Assembly (NCBI GenBank): GCA_963741755.1
Contig: CAVUJG010000001.1
Coordinates: forward strand, 310,001-374,000
Direction: 5' to 3'
DNA from: Sva-07 sp963741755
GTDB lineage: Bacteria > Actinomycetota > Acidimicrobiia > Acidimicrobiales > Ilumatobacteraceae
Length of the DNA stretch: 64,000 bases
Shown: positions 43,161 to 51,687 of the stretch, piece after piece
Layout of the letters: the number at the start of each line of letters is the position of its first letter
Numbering within the stretch: the first letter of the stretch is position 1
Made by a program: the position numbers and the translations under genes
Notes under the pieces: model-generated
Databases searched by the model: none
What the model was told of the DNA's origin: nothing
Seen by the model: the letters and a program-made list of their open reading frames with translations, nothing else

Positions 43161-45569
43161 TCAGACCAACTGGCGGCGTTCACTCACCTTGAGCGCGAAG
43201 TATCCCGGGATCGTCGGGAACCAGAAGTTGATCAGGCGAAAGAGCAGCACCACTGCCCAGGCGGTGGCGTCGTCGACGGCTGCGCCGGTCAACATGAACA
43301 CCAGCGCCGCTTCGATCGCTCCGACGCCACCCGGTGTCGGCACGGCCGAGGCCACGGTGTTGGCCACCATGTACAACGCGCCGAGTTCGACGAAGGCGAG
43401 GTCGACGTCGAACGCTCGACAGGACCACACGAACGCCAGGATCGTCGAGAGCTTCGCGAACGCCTGGCCGCCGAACAGCAAGGAGAGCTTCGACGGGCGA
43501 CGGGCGAGTTCGCCGAAGTCGGCTTTGATCTTGGTGAGCGTCGACGTGAGAAACCCCACGAACCAGCGCCGGAGCTTGGGCGCTGCGGCGATCACGACCG
43601 CGGCGATGAGGATCGCGATCGCGAACACCGCCACGATCGAGAAGTCCGGACCGCTGCCCGTCAGATCCAGTCCACCGGTTGGATCTGCGCTCGCCACGAC
43701 GACGAAGAACACGAAGAAGACCACCTGGATCACGCCACTGGCCACCGAGGTCAACCCGATCGCCGCTGTCGCGACGGTGCCGTCGGTCCCGCCCTTCTGG
43801 AGATAGCGAATGCGCATCGCCATACCACCGGCATTCATCGGGGTGAAACGGTTCAGGAACGACTGACCGAACATCACGATCGTCGCCTCGCCCAGCGCGA
43901 TCGGGCGAACGACCGAACCCGACAGCGACATCGCACCACCCACCGTGCCGAGCAACGTGACGATCACGATCGGCACGACCCACACCCAGTCGAGCCCCGA
44001 CATCGTGTCGACGATCTCCGACCAGTTGCTCACGAGCGTCAGGAGGAAGAACGCGAGGACAGCGAATCCGACCCAGCTGACCGCCTTGGTGACGCTGATC
44101 CGTTCGAGTTCGGCCAGCTCGACCGCATCGACATCGAGCCGCGCTTGGAGCCCGGTGCGGAGGTCGTCGACGAAGTGTCTCGGCTTCTTCGCTTCGCGAC
44201 GGGCGTGTGCAGGAAGCGCGGGGAGCTGGACGAACGGCAACGTCGCCGCGAGATCGTGGACGTCGACACTGCGGATTGCCGCGTCGAGGGCACGATCGGC
44301 ACCGACGAGAAGCGCCGACGTGACGAGCAGCTCGGCGCGATCCACGGCACGAGAGTCGGCGCTCGAGGCGAGGACGGCGGAATCGAGACCGACGATCGTG
44401 ACCGTGTCGCCATCGACCACCAGATGATCCCGGCTCAGTGAACGGTGTGCGATCCGCGCGTCGTGGAGCAACCCGACCTGTCGCCACGCATCGTCGAGCG
44501 CGGCGTCGCTGATCTCATCGCCGTCGAGATCGCCCATCGCCCGGCCGGGTGGGACCGACAGCGCAACGATCGCGCTGTCACGGTCGGTCGGAGCAACGCA
44601 TTCGACCGTGGGGATCCGAACACCGGCGCGTTCGGCCATCGTGGTGTTCAGCGCGAGCTGCGCAGCGCGGACCCGTGGCTTGACCGACATGCGCTGCTCG
44701 TCGACGTCGCGCACTCGTATCGATCGCAGCACTCTCGAGAACAGCTCGAGGTCACGATCGTCCTGGTCGAGATAGATCACCTCGATGGGGGCGCCATCCG
44801 CACGTCCGCGGTACGCACGGAGATGCCTCCCCGCGTGCTCGTCGCCCAATTCGTCGACCTCGAAGCCGGCGGCCGCGAGTCCGGCGCGCAGGGTTGCCGA
44901 GCCCGGACGTCGTTGCGGTGACCCGAATGCCACGAGCACGGCCGAGCCGACGGCGCTGCCGACGACCAGCGTGACCAGGATGCTGACGGGCGCCTGGGTC
45001 GCCGTGATCGCGCGCACGAATGCGGTGATCGCCACCGCGAGCCATGCAACCTTTCGCCAGGGCGCCGTCATCATCGGCGACGCAGCGGTCGTGCCGGCGA
45101 CGAGCGCGGCAAGGTACGCGATCGACGGGAAGTCACTCGCAATGAAGGCACCGGACGGAAGATCGGCAATCGCCGTCGGTGGTGCTGCCCGATTGAGCCA
45201 GTCGGTCAGCACCAGCATGACGAGGCCACCGGCGACGCCTGCGCCGACGACGAGCAACGTGGCTGCACGTGTCTGGCGCCTGAACAGCCAGACCACGATC
45301 ACCACGGGCACGATCAGGATCGTGAGTTGAGCGACGCCGACGAGGAGGTACCGCAGCGGCGTCGGCATCCTCGTGAACAGCTCGATCAGGTCGGTCGAGA
45401 TGTTGGTGAGCGCCGTCGGGAACGCTGCAGTCACGACGAGGACGACGACGAGTAACGCCAATCGGAGCGTCAAGCGGGCCACGTCGACCGGATGGCGTTG
45501 CCACTCGCGACGATCGCTCTCGCGCAGCGAGGCGTCGACGGTCGCGGTCACGGCTACAGCATGTACCAC
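43161..45569 (-). CDS. MprF/LPG-synthase-type flippase fused to a degenerate kinase-like domain
   Basis: 802 aa in three parts. Residues about 1-240 carry six to seven TMs (LTLRLALLVVVLVVTAAFPT, LLVGVAQLTILIVPVVIVVW). Residues 240-450 look like a kinase fold: HDARIAHRSLSRDHLVVDGD stands for the HRDxxxxN loop and VTIVGLDSAVLAS for the DFG region, with the catalytic Asp and Asn shifted, so it may be a pseudokinase or RIO/Bud32-like. Residues 470-800 form the LPG_synthase_TM domain with about eight TMs, ending FPTIPGYFALKVSERRQLV; it contains SVVRPIALGEATIVMFGQSF and VANTVASAVPTPGGVGAIEA. No aminoacyl-transferase (DUF2156) domain. Flippase or lipid export role is likely. Start uncertain (GTG at 45551 possible). 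Confidence 0.8.
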   Translation of the reverse strand: MVHAVAVTATVDASLRESDRREWQRHPVDVARLTLRLALLVVVLVVTAAFPTALTNISTDLIELFTRMPTPLRYLLVGVAQLTILIVPVVIVVWLFRRQTRAATLLVVGAGVAGGLVMLVLTDWLNRAAPPTAIADLPSGAFIASDFPSIAYLAALVAGTTAASPMMTAPWRKVAWLAVAITAFVRAITATQAPVSILVTLVVGSAVGSAVLVAFGSPQRRPGSATLRAGLAAAGFEVDELGDEHAGRHLRAYRGRADGAPIEVIYLDQDDRDLELFSRVLRSIRVRDVDEQRMSVKPRVRAAQLALNTTMAERAGVRIPTVECVAPTDRDSAIVALSVPPGRAMGDLDGDEISDAALDDAWRQVGLLHDARIAHRSLSRDHLVVDGDTVTIVGLDSAVLASSADSRAVDRAELLVTSALLVGADRALDAAIRSVDVHDLAATLPFVQLPALPAHARREAKKPRHFVDDLRTGLQARLDVDAVELAELERISVTKAVSWVGFAVLAFFLLTLVSNWSEIVDTMSGLDWVWVVPIVIVTLLGTVGGAMSLSGSVVRPIALGEATIVMFGQSFLNRFTPMNAGGMAMRIRYLQKGGTDGTVATAAIGLTSVASGVIQVVFFVFFVVVASADPTGGLDLTGSGPDFSIVAVFAIAILIAAVVIAAAPKLRRWFVGFLTSTLTKIKADFGELARRPSKLSLLFGGQAFAKLSTILAFVWSCRAFDVDLAFVELGALYMVANTVASAVPTPGGVGAIEAALVFMLTGAAVDDATAWAVVLLFRLINFWFPTIPGYFALKVSERRQLV

Positions 45570-45605
45570 GACGTCGCCGGGCAGACGTATCCGACCCGCA
45601 GAAAC

Positions 45606-46853
45606 TCAGCCGAGAACGTCGCTGAGCGCGTCGACAGCCCGGTCGACGTCGTCGGGCGAGGTGTAGTGCACGAACGACAGGCGAACGACGCCGCGATCGG
45701 GGTCGATGCCGAGCCCATCGAGGACACGCGCGGCGTAGTAGTGACCGGAGCTGGTCTGCACACCGCGTGCGACGAGTTCGTGCGCAACGTCCTGGGGGTC
45801 TCGGGTGAGCGGGCTGAACGCGACGGTCGGGCAGCGATGCCCGATGACGGCATCGAGCGTGGCGGGGCCGAGCAGCCGGACATCGTCGCGACCGGCCAGC
45901 GCGTCCAGCAGACGTGGGGTCAGCGAGTCCTCGTGAGCACGCCACAGTGCCGACGCACCAGCGGACGCGGCGTGCAGGTCGTCGCTCGCCGATCCGCCGT
46001 GGTGACGATGCAGTACTTCGACGTAGTCGAGCACCGCTCCCGCTGATGCGACCTGAGCGTGATCGGGACCGGCCGGGTTGAGGCGCTTGTCGGTCACGCT
46101 GTCGTTGAAGAAGTGGCTCTGGTTGGGCAGCTCTGCCATCAGCCCGGCGCGCACGACCATCAGGCCCTGGTGCACCGAGTAGGTCTTGTAGAGACTGAAA
46201 AGGTAGACGTCGGCGCCGATCGCCGCGACGTCGGGCAGCGAGTGCGGGGCGAACGACACACCGTCGACGATCACCCGTGCGCCGACTGCATGTGCCAACT
46301 GTGTGATGCGCGTGACGTCGTTCTCCGAACCGACGATGTTCGATGCGTGCGGGACGGTGACGAGCCCGGTTCGCTCGCTGAGCATCGCCTCGAAGTCAGC
46401 GATGTCGAGCAGCCCGGTGTCGGGATCGATCCGCCATTCCTTGATCGTGCAGCCGACCCGTTCGGCAGCTCGTCGGATCGCGCCGGTGTTGGCCTCGTGG
46501 TCCTGGTTGGTGACGATCACCTCGTTGCCGGCCTCCAGCACGTCGGCGAAGGCGTAGGCGAGCACGTAGGTGTTCGCCGACGTCGATGGGCCGAACACCA
46601 CCTCGCGAGCTTCGACGCCGAGCGCTTCGGCCCACCGCTCGCGTGAGCGATCCATCAGTTCGCCTGCGCGCGCCGACGACTCGAACTCGCTGTACGGCTG
46701 CACCTTCAGATCCGTGTAGTACTCGTGCATCGCGTCGATGGTCTGGCGACAGGCGAACGATCCGCCGGCGTTCTCGAAGAACGACTGGCCATCGTTGATC
46801 GGGCGACCGAACGCAGGAAACTGGGAGCGGACGAAGTCGAGATCGAGCTGCAC
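45606..46853 (-). CDS. Cysteine desulfurase-like class V aminotransferase (TIGR01976 type)
   Basis: 415-aa PLP enzyme of fold type I. Begins LDLDFVRSQFPAFGRPINDG and SFFENAGGSFACRQTIDAMH, then EVVFGPSTSANTYVLAYAFA; PLP Asp in ARVIVDGVSFAPHSLPDVAA and PLP Lys in YLFSLYKTYSVHQGLMVVRA. Near the end RCPTVAFSPLTRDPQDVAHE. The match is to the 'cysteine desulfurase-like' VC1184 group, whose activity is not established. The GTG at 46853 starts the fold; 88 further in-frame codons upstream would cross the 46886 palindrome and overlap the divergent gene. Divergent from the D-threonine aldolase-like gene. Confidence 0.82.
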   Translation of the reverse strand: MQLDLDFVRSQFPAFGRPINDGQSFFENAGGSFACRQTIDAMHEYYTDLKVQPYSEFESSARAGELMDRSRERWAEALGVEAREVVFGPSTSANTYVLAYAFADVLEAGNEVIVTNQDHEANTGAIRRAAERVGCTIKEWRIDPDTGLLDIADFEAMLSERTGLVTVPHASNIVGSENDVTRITQLAHAVGARVIVDGVSFAPHSLPDVAAIGADVYLFSLYKTYSVHQGLMVVRAGLMAELPNQSHFFNDSVTDKRLNPAGPDHAQVASAGAVLDYVEVLHRHHGGSASDDLHAASAGASALWRAHEDSLTPRLLDALAGRDDVRLLGPATLDAVIGHRCPTVAFSPLTRDPQDVAHELVARGVQTSSGHYYAARVLDGLGIDPDRGVVRLSFVHYTSPDDVDRAVDALSDVLG

Positions 46854-46885
46854 ACCCTCACGGTAACTGCGAGCGTGTCCTGCCG

Positions 46886-46932
46886 TTCTCGTGAACAACT
46901 GCGCGTCCTGAGCGCGGACTTGTTCACGAGAA
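46886..46932. promoter_or_regulatory. Perfect 13-bp inverted repeat between two divergent PLP genes
   Basis: TTCTCGTGAACAA (46886-46898) and TTGTTCACGAGAA (46920-46932), with a GC-rich 21-nt loop with its own inverted GCGC. It lies in the 106-bp space between the desulfurase-like and D-threonine aldolase-like genes. Could be an operator for a dimeric regulator or another REP-like element; only one copy in the window. Confidence 0.6.
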
Positions 46933-46959
46933 TGGGGGGTGGACGGCCATGATGGGGCG

Positions 46960-47973
46960 ATGACCGCCGATCCATCGTCCACCTCCGAGCTGACCACGCC
47001 TGCGTTGCTGATCGACGTCGCGACGTTCGACCGCAACCTGGCGGCGATGGATGCGGTGCTCCCCGGGGCGAAGCTGCGTCCGCACGTCAAGGCGTTCAAG
47101 TCGACCGACATGGCCAAGCGGCTCGACGCCGACGGGCATCACGGCTTCTGCGCGGCAACGCCGCGTGAGATCGAGGGTCTGGTGGCGGCCGGGCTGACCG
47201 ACGACCTCCTGCTCGCGAACGAGACGCTCGACGCGGCCCGTCTCGGCGCGCTCGCCGACCGGGCGAACATCACCGTGGCGATCGACTCCGACGAGACGCT
47301 CGACGCGGCGATCGCCGGCGGCGTGCGATCGGTACTCGTCGACGTCGACGTCGGTCTCCCCCGCTGTGGCTGCGATGTCGAGGACTCGGCCCGACTCGCC
47401 GATCGTGCCCGCTCCGCCGGGCTCGACGTGCGCGGCGTGATGGGCTACGAGGGCCACCTGATGATGGTCCACGACCGTGACACGAAACGCGAGAAGGTCG
47501 AAGCGGCGATGGCGATCCTGCTCCAGGCGCACGAACTGGTCGGCGGTGACGTGGTGTCGGGCGGCGGCACCGGCACCTGGGACCTCAATACGTGGTGCAC
47601 CGAGATCCAGGCCGGTTCGTACACGCTGATGGACACGCAGTACGACGAACTCGAGTCGCCGTTCGAGAAGGCGCTGTCGGTGCTCGCCACGGTGATCTCG
47701 GTGAGCGCGAAGGGCTGGATCATCGCAGACTGCGGGCTCAAGGCGCTCGGGATGGACCACGGCAATCCGTCGTGGGACGATGGCGACGTCTTCTTCTGCT
47801 CCGACGAACACATCACGTTGGCGCCGAGGGAACTGAGCGACTGGAAGGTCGGCGATCGCGTCCGAATCTGGCCATCGCACGTCGACCCCACTGTCGCCCG
47901 CCACGAACAGTTCTGGATGGTCGAGGGCGACACGATCCGCGACCGCTGGCCGATCGACCTGCGACATTGGTGA
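46960..47973 (+). CDS. D-threonine aldolase / DSD1-family PLP enzyme
   Basis: 337-aa fold-type III PLP enzyme with metal site. N-terminal alanine racemase-like barrel: TPALLIDVATFDRNLAAMDA, PLP region LRPHVKAFKSTDMAKRLDAD, GVMGYEGHLMMVHDRDTKRE and GGGTGTWDLNTWC. The metal site reads PSHVDPTVARHEQFW, with H307 and D309 (HxD). In known members HxD is seen in D-threonine aldolases and HxC in D-serine dehydratases, so aldolase is preferred. Reaction: D-threonine to glycine and acetaldehyde. ATG at 46960 follows GATGGGGCG; a GTG at 46939 is an alternative. Confidence 0.82.
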   Translation: MTADPSSTSELTTPALLIDVATFDRNLAAMDAVLPGAKLRPHVKAFKSTDMAKRLDADGHHGFCAATPREIEGLVAAGLTDDLLLANETLDAARLGALADRANITVAIDSDETLDAAIAGGVRSVLVDVDVGLPRCGCDVEDSARLADRARSAGLDVRGVMGYEGHLMMVHDRDTKREKVEAAMAILLQAHELVGGDVVSGGGTGTWDLNTWCTEIQAGSYTLMDTQYDELESPFEKALSVLATVISVSAKGWIIADCGLKALGMDHGNPSWDDGDVFFCSDEHITLAPRELSDWKVGDRVRIWPSHVDPTVARHEQFWMVEGDTIRDRWPIDLRHW

Positions 47974-48028
47974 GATTGAACCGGCGAGCGCCAAGGAACC
48001 CGCGCTCCGTTTCGGACGTCAGACTCCC

Positions 48029-48730
48029 ATGGGTAGTCGAGCACTCACATTGACATTCGTCGCGGTCGTCGCGGTGACCTCCTGCGGCGTCGACGCCGAC
48101 GACGACGCCGGTGCACCCTCTACGGAGCCGATCGCCAGCGTGGTCGACTTGCCGCAGCTCGACGGCGGGTGGTCAGTCGACGACCTGACCGTCAACGGCG
48201 AGCGGATCGAACTGGACGCCGCGTGGCCGGTCACGCTCACCATCGAGGGCGAAGCGATCAGCGGGATCGCCGCATGCAACCGCTTCATCGGATCGATCGA
48301 CGCGTCGAGTGCGGCGGGAGGCGGCAGTTTCGTGGTCTCGGATCTCAGCTGGACCGAGATGGGCTGTGATCAGTCAGCGATGGAGATCGAGCAGTCGTTC
48401 CTGACAGCGCTGCAGGTGGTCGACTCCTACGAGGCTGCCGATGGGCTGTACGTCACCGCCCGCGGCGTCGGCACCGGCTTCCATCTCGTGCGGGCCGACC
48501 GTGGCGCGACGTTGCAGCCAAACGACGACACCGACGTCAACGGGGCGAACGTGTCGATGCCTTCGCCGACCGAGGACCTCGATCCTGGCGGCGGCGACCT
48601 GGACGGTGGGGGCGGCTACCTCTCCACCGACACCCTTGCGAGCTTCACCGACGACCAGGATGTGCTCGAACGCGCTCGACTCGGCGCGGAGGGGCCGTAC
48701 TACGAGGTCGCCGTCTTGCAGTCGGTCTGA
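48029..48730 (+). CDS. META-domain (HslJ-like) lipoprotein
   Basis: 233 aa. Lipoprotein signal LTLTFVAVVAVTSC with Cys at about 19, then a META domain at about 40-150: LDGGWSVDDLTVNGERIELD, GEAISGIAACNRFIGSIDAS, SDLSWTEMGCDQSAMEIEQS with FLTALQVVDSY. C-terminal tail is Gly/Asp-rich and contains GGGDLDGGGGYLST. HslJ-type META domains are found in outer-envelope heat-shock or resistance proteins; function unclear. Preceded by no clear partner and transcribed away from dnaB. Confidence 0.8.
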   Translation: MGSRALTLTFVAVVAVTSCGVDADDDAGAPSTEPIASVVDLPQLDGGWSVDDLTVNGERIELDAAWPVTLTIEGEAISGIAACNRFIGSIDASSAAGGGSFVVSDLSWTEMGCDQSAMEIEQSFLTALQVVDSYEAADGLYVTARGVGTGFHLVRADRGATLQPNDDTDVNGANVSMPSPTEDLDPGGGDLDGGGGYLSTDTLASFTDDQDVLERARLGAEGPYYEVAVLQSV

Positions 48731-48817
48731 GCGCTGACAACGCAGCCACCAGTGGAGGAGTCCGCCGTCGAGTTGCTCTCTCTCGACACGGCCATCGACT
48801 GGTCGTGGAGGCTCGGT

Positions 48818-51484
48818 CTACATCGAGCGGGCGGCGTTGTCGAAGCGCGTGTACTGGCCGAGGAAGACGAGGCGCTTGGTGCCGATCGGGCCGGAGCGAT
48901 GCTTCGACACGATCACCTCGGCGGAGCCCTTGTCGGGTGACTCGGGGTTGTAGACCTCGTCTCGGTACAGGAACATCACGACGTCGGCGTCCTGCTCCAA
49001 CGAACCCGACTCACGCAGGTCGGCGAGCATCGGGCGCTTGTCGGAACGGGCTTCGAGGTTTCGGCTGAGCTGGCTGAGCGCCACGATCGGCACTTCGAGT
49101 TCGCGGGCGAGCACCTTGAGGTTTCGGCTGATCTCGCTGACTTCGAGCTGACGGTTCTCCGACGCGCCACTGCCGCTCATCAGCTGCAGGTAGTCGATCA
49201 TGATCAATGCCAACCCGCCGTGCTGGGCCTTGATGCGCCGAGCCTTCGCTCGAATCTCCATCACGGTCACTTGCGGGTTGTCGTCGAGGAACAGCGGCAC
49301 CTCGAGCCGACCAACCGCGAGACCGATCTTCGACCAGTCGCTCTCGCTCAGCTTGCCGGTGCGCAGCTTGGTCGAGTCGACCTTGGCCTCGCTGGACAGG
49401 ATGCGCTGCGTGAGCTCCGAATGCCCCATCTCGAGCGAGAACACCAGCACCGGCTTCGCCGAATGCTTCGCAATGTGCGTCGCCATTCCCAACCCGAAGG
49501 CGGTGTTGTGGAGGTAGAAGTCGGCTGCGACGAAATTGTGGAGTCCCGGAACGGTGAAGTCGATGACCCGCTCCTCACCGGCCGGCTCGATCGATGTCAC
49601 TCGCTCCCAGATGACGTCCGGTGACGACCACCAGCGCAGCTGATCGTCATCGAGCACGTCAGCCAGTTCGGCAACGGTGGAGCGGCGCAGTTTCCCTCGC
49701 CGACCCTGATGCCAATTGTGCGTCGACGGCCGCCCTGCTCGCCGGCTGACCTCAGCCCACGACAGATCACCCTTCGCCTTTTCGATGTCGTCCCAAACGG
49801 CAGGCGGCACATAGTCCGGTGCGTGATCGTTGCGCAGTGACACCGCCGCCCGCTCTCGAACTGCACCCACCGCGACCGACTTGCCGAGGATGCCGATCTC
49901 GTCGCAGAACGCCAGCAATGATGCCGCATCCATGATCTCGATCTCGTAGGCAGTCCGGCGCGTGCCGTTGTAGGCGATCTGTCGCTCCCGAAGCTTCACG
50001 CGGAGGCCGAAGCGCCGAAGCAGGTGGGCAACACCGTCGACGAGTTCCTTGGACACCGACGAATAGCCGACGCGGGCGTACCCCGCTGCCGCCACCCACG
50101 CCGTGCCATCGGTCGCAAAGAGGCGGTTCAGGAACCGAGCAACTGCGGGCCGCGAACACCGGAAAACTGCATCCGGTACCTGCTTGTCGTGAGCTCCCTT
50201 GCCCCACATTCCATGGGTGCGTAGCAACTCCATCACCGGGTTTGCGAGACCACCTCGGTAACCAGCTGAGAATCGATAGGTGGTGGCCAGTCCAGCTGGA
50301 CCAGCTACTCGCAAGTCGGTACCCATCGCTCGTGCGGCTGCTTCTGCGACCTGACGGACTTCGTCGAGTTCGGTGGTGAACGTCGCACTCGTCTGTCCCG
50401 GAGCAACACACCCGTCACCAAGAACGATCGCCAACAGGTCGAGCTCCGAGGCGGGAAGGTCGTCGGTGCCGAAGACACCGACGGTGCTCGGGACGGCGAC
50501 GTCATCGCCAACGGTGATCTCATCGAGGCGGCACCAACCCTGCGGCGTCAGGAACGGGTGAGCTGCCGTCACGGTGACCTCACGACCGGACCGTGTGCGG
50601 AGGGTGAAGACGCCTTTGACGCCATCGTCGAGACACACATTGACGTCGGCAAGCGTGAGCCGACCGTCGTCGCCAATCGCCTGCACAGCGAGCGATCCAC
50701 GTTCGGTCGCTCGCCGCATGAGTTCGTCAGCTGTCACCACATCGCCGGTCTCGAGATCGACCATCGGCGTGAACCAGGCAACGCACTTTCCCATGGCTGG
50801 CCGCGCGCCGACGATGTTGAGGGTGCTGGGTTGGAGGCCCGACAGGAGTTCGTCGAGGTCGTCGTAGCCGGTGGCGGCGCCGGTGATCGTGTCGCCGCGC
50901 TCGTAGTTCTCCTCGAGCTGATCCATTGCGATGTTGAGGAGCTCCCCGATGGGCCGGGTCGAGTCGACGACGCGATCTTCGGCGACCTCGAACATCTTCG
51001 ACTCGGCGAGGTCGACGGCTTTGGTGACGTCGTCGGGCTCGGAGAACGCGAGGTCGGTGATCTCGCCGGCCGTGTGGATCAGCCGCCGCAACAGTGCGGT
51101 GTCCATCACGATGCGGGCGTAGTGCTCGGCGCCCGACACCGACGGTGTGGCGTTCTGGAGATCGTTCAGTCGCTCGATGCCACCGATGTCGTCGAGCAGT
51201 CCGTGGCGTCGCAGCTCGTCCGCAACGGTGACCACGTCGACCGGCCCCGACGACGAATACAGCGAGCGGATCGAGTCGAAGACGTGCTGGTGCGCCGGGC
51301 TGTAGAAGTCACGTACCCCGAGGCCGGCCTCGCCCACGACACCGATCGCGTCACGACTCAGCAGCAGCGCCCCGAGCACCGATTCCTCGGCCTGCAGGTT
51401 GTGGGGAGGCACTCGACCGCTGCGATTCGGTGCAGCGTTGCCTCGTTCGTTCCGGCTGGTTCCGAATTGTTGGTCGATCGACAT
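48818..51484 (-). CDS. dnaB: Replicative DNA helicase DnaB, interrupted by an intein
   Basis: 888 aa as encoded, 461 aa after splicing. N-extein residues 1-233: VPPHNLQAEESVLGALLLSR (N-terminal domain) then TGYDDLDELLSGLQPSTLNI and the start of Walker A, VGARPAMGK. C-extein 228 aa: TAFGLGMATHIAKHSAKPVL, then Walker B-like LALIMIDYLQLMSGSGASEN and RESGSLEQDADVVMFLYRDE; ends YTRFDNAARSM. The intein lies exactly between the Walker A Lys and Thr, so the helicase is inactive until spliced. ATG at 51484 is chosen over an upstream one. Last gene of the rpsF-ssb-rpsR-rplI-dnaB array; a DnaA-box cluster lies in its upstream gap. Confidence 0.93.
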   Translation of the reverse strand: MSIDQQFGTSRNERGNAAPNRSGRVPPHNLQAEESVLGALLLSRDAIGVVGEAGLGVRDFYSPAHQHVFDSIRSLYSSSGPVDVVTVADELRRHGLLDDIGGIERLNDLQNATPSVSGAEHYARIVMDTALLRRLIHTAGEITDLAFSEPDDVTKAVDLAESKMFEVAEDRVVDSTRPIGELLNIAMDQLEENYERGDTITGAATGYDDLDELLSGLQPSTLNIVGARPAMGKCVAWFTPMVDLETGDVVTADELMRRATERGSLAVQAIGDDGRLTLADVNVCLDDGVKGVFTLRTRSGREVTVTAAHPFLTPQGWCRLDEITVGDDVAVPSTVGVFGTDDLPASELDLLAIVLGDGCVAPGQTSATFTTELDEVRQVAEAAARAMGTDLRVAGPAGLATTYRFSAGYRGGLANPVMELLRTHGMWGKGAHDKQVPDAVFRCSRPAVARFLNRLFATDGTAWVAAAGYARVGYSSVSKELVDGVAHLLRRFGLRVKLRERQIAYNGTRRTAYEIEIMDAASLLAFCDEIGILGKSVAVGAVRERAAVSLRNDHAPDYVPPAVWDDIEKAKGDLSWAEVSRRAGRPSTHNWHQGRRGKLRRSTVAELADVLDDDQLRWWSSPDVIWERVTSIEPAGEERVIDFTVPGLHNFVAADFYLHNTAFGLGMATHIAKHSAKPVLVFSLEMGHSELTQRILSSEAKVDSTKLRTGKLSESDWSKIGLAVGRLEVPLFLDDNPQVTVMEIRAKARRIKAQHGGLALIMIDYLQLMSGSGASENRQLEVSEISRNLKVLARELEVPIVALSQLSRNLEARSDKRPMLADLRESGSLEQDADVVMFLYRDEVYNPESPDKGSAEVIVSKHRSGPIGTKRLVFLGQYTRFDNAARSM
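49505..50785 (-). mobile_element. DnaB intein, LAGLIDADG-type, in Walker A site
   Basis: 427-aa in-frame insert. Starts with Cys (CVAWFTPMVDLETGDVVTAD), block B TVTAAHPFLTPQGW (TxxH), endonuclease blocks LLAIVLGDGCV and FLNRLFATDGTAW, and splicing end FTVPGLHNFVAADFYLHN with His-Asn; first C-extein residue Thr. All splicing residues are intact, so it should splice. The two acidic LAGLIDADG residues (GDG, TDG) are kept, so homing activity is possible. Known DnaB inteins often occupy this P-loop site. Confidence 0.92.
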
Positions 51485-51557
51485 GGGGACCCCACTCTGC
51501 CAGGGAGTTCCTGTGTGGCGGAAGAGGAACAACCCTGGGTTTTCGCTGTTGACCGGC

Positions 51558-51612
51558 TGTGGACAACGCAGAAGATCTGTGGACAACACCCTGGGGACAG
51601 ACCTGTGGACAG
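51558..51612. promoter_or_regulatory. Cluster of DnaA boxes between rplI and dnaB
   Basis: TGTGGACAA at 51558-51566 and 51578-51586 (exact complement of the actinobacterial box TTGTCCACA), TGTGGACAG at 51604-51612 and TGGGGACAG at 51592-51600. Four boxes in 55 bp, all in one direction, 74-128 nt before the dnaB start. May let DnaA control dnaB or titrate DnaA. Confidence 0.65.
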
Positions 51613-51687
51613 GCGCGTCGGGTCAGCGTGACTGCCCATTCTTCGAATCACTGGCCGAGCCACCCAATGGCGGCTCGGCAGGGGACG

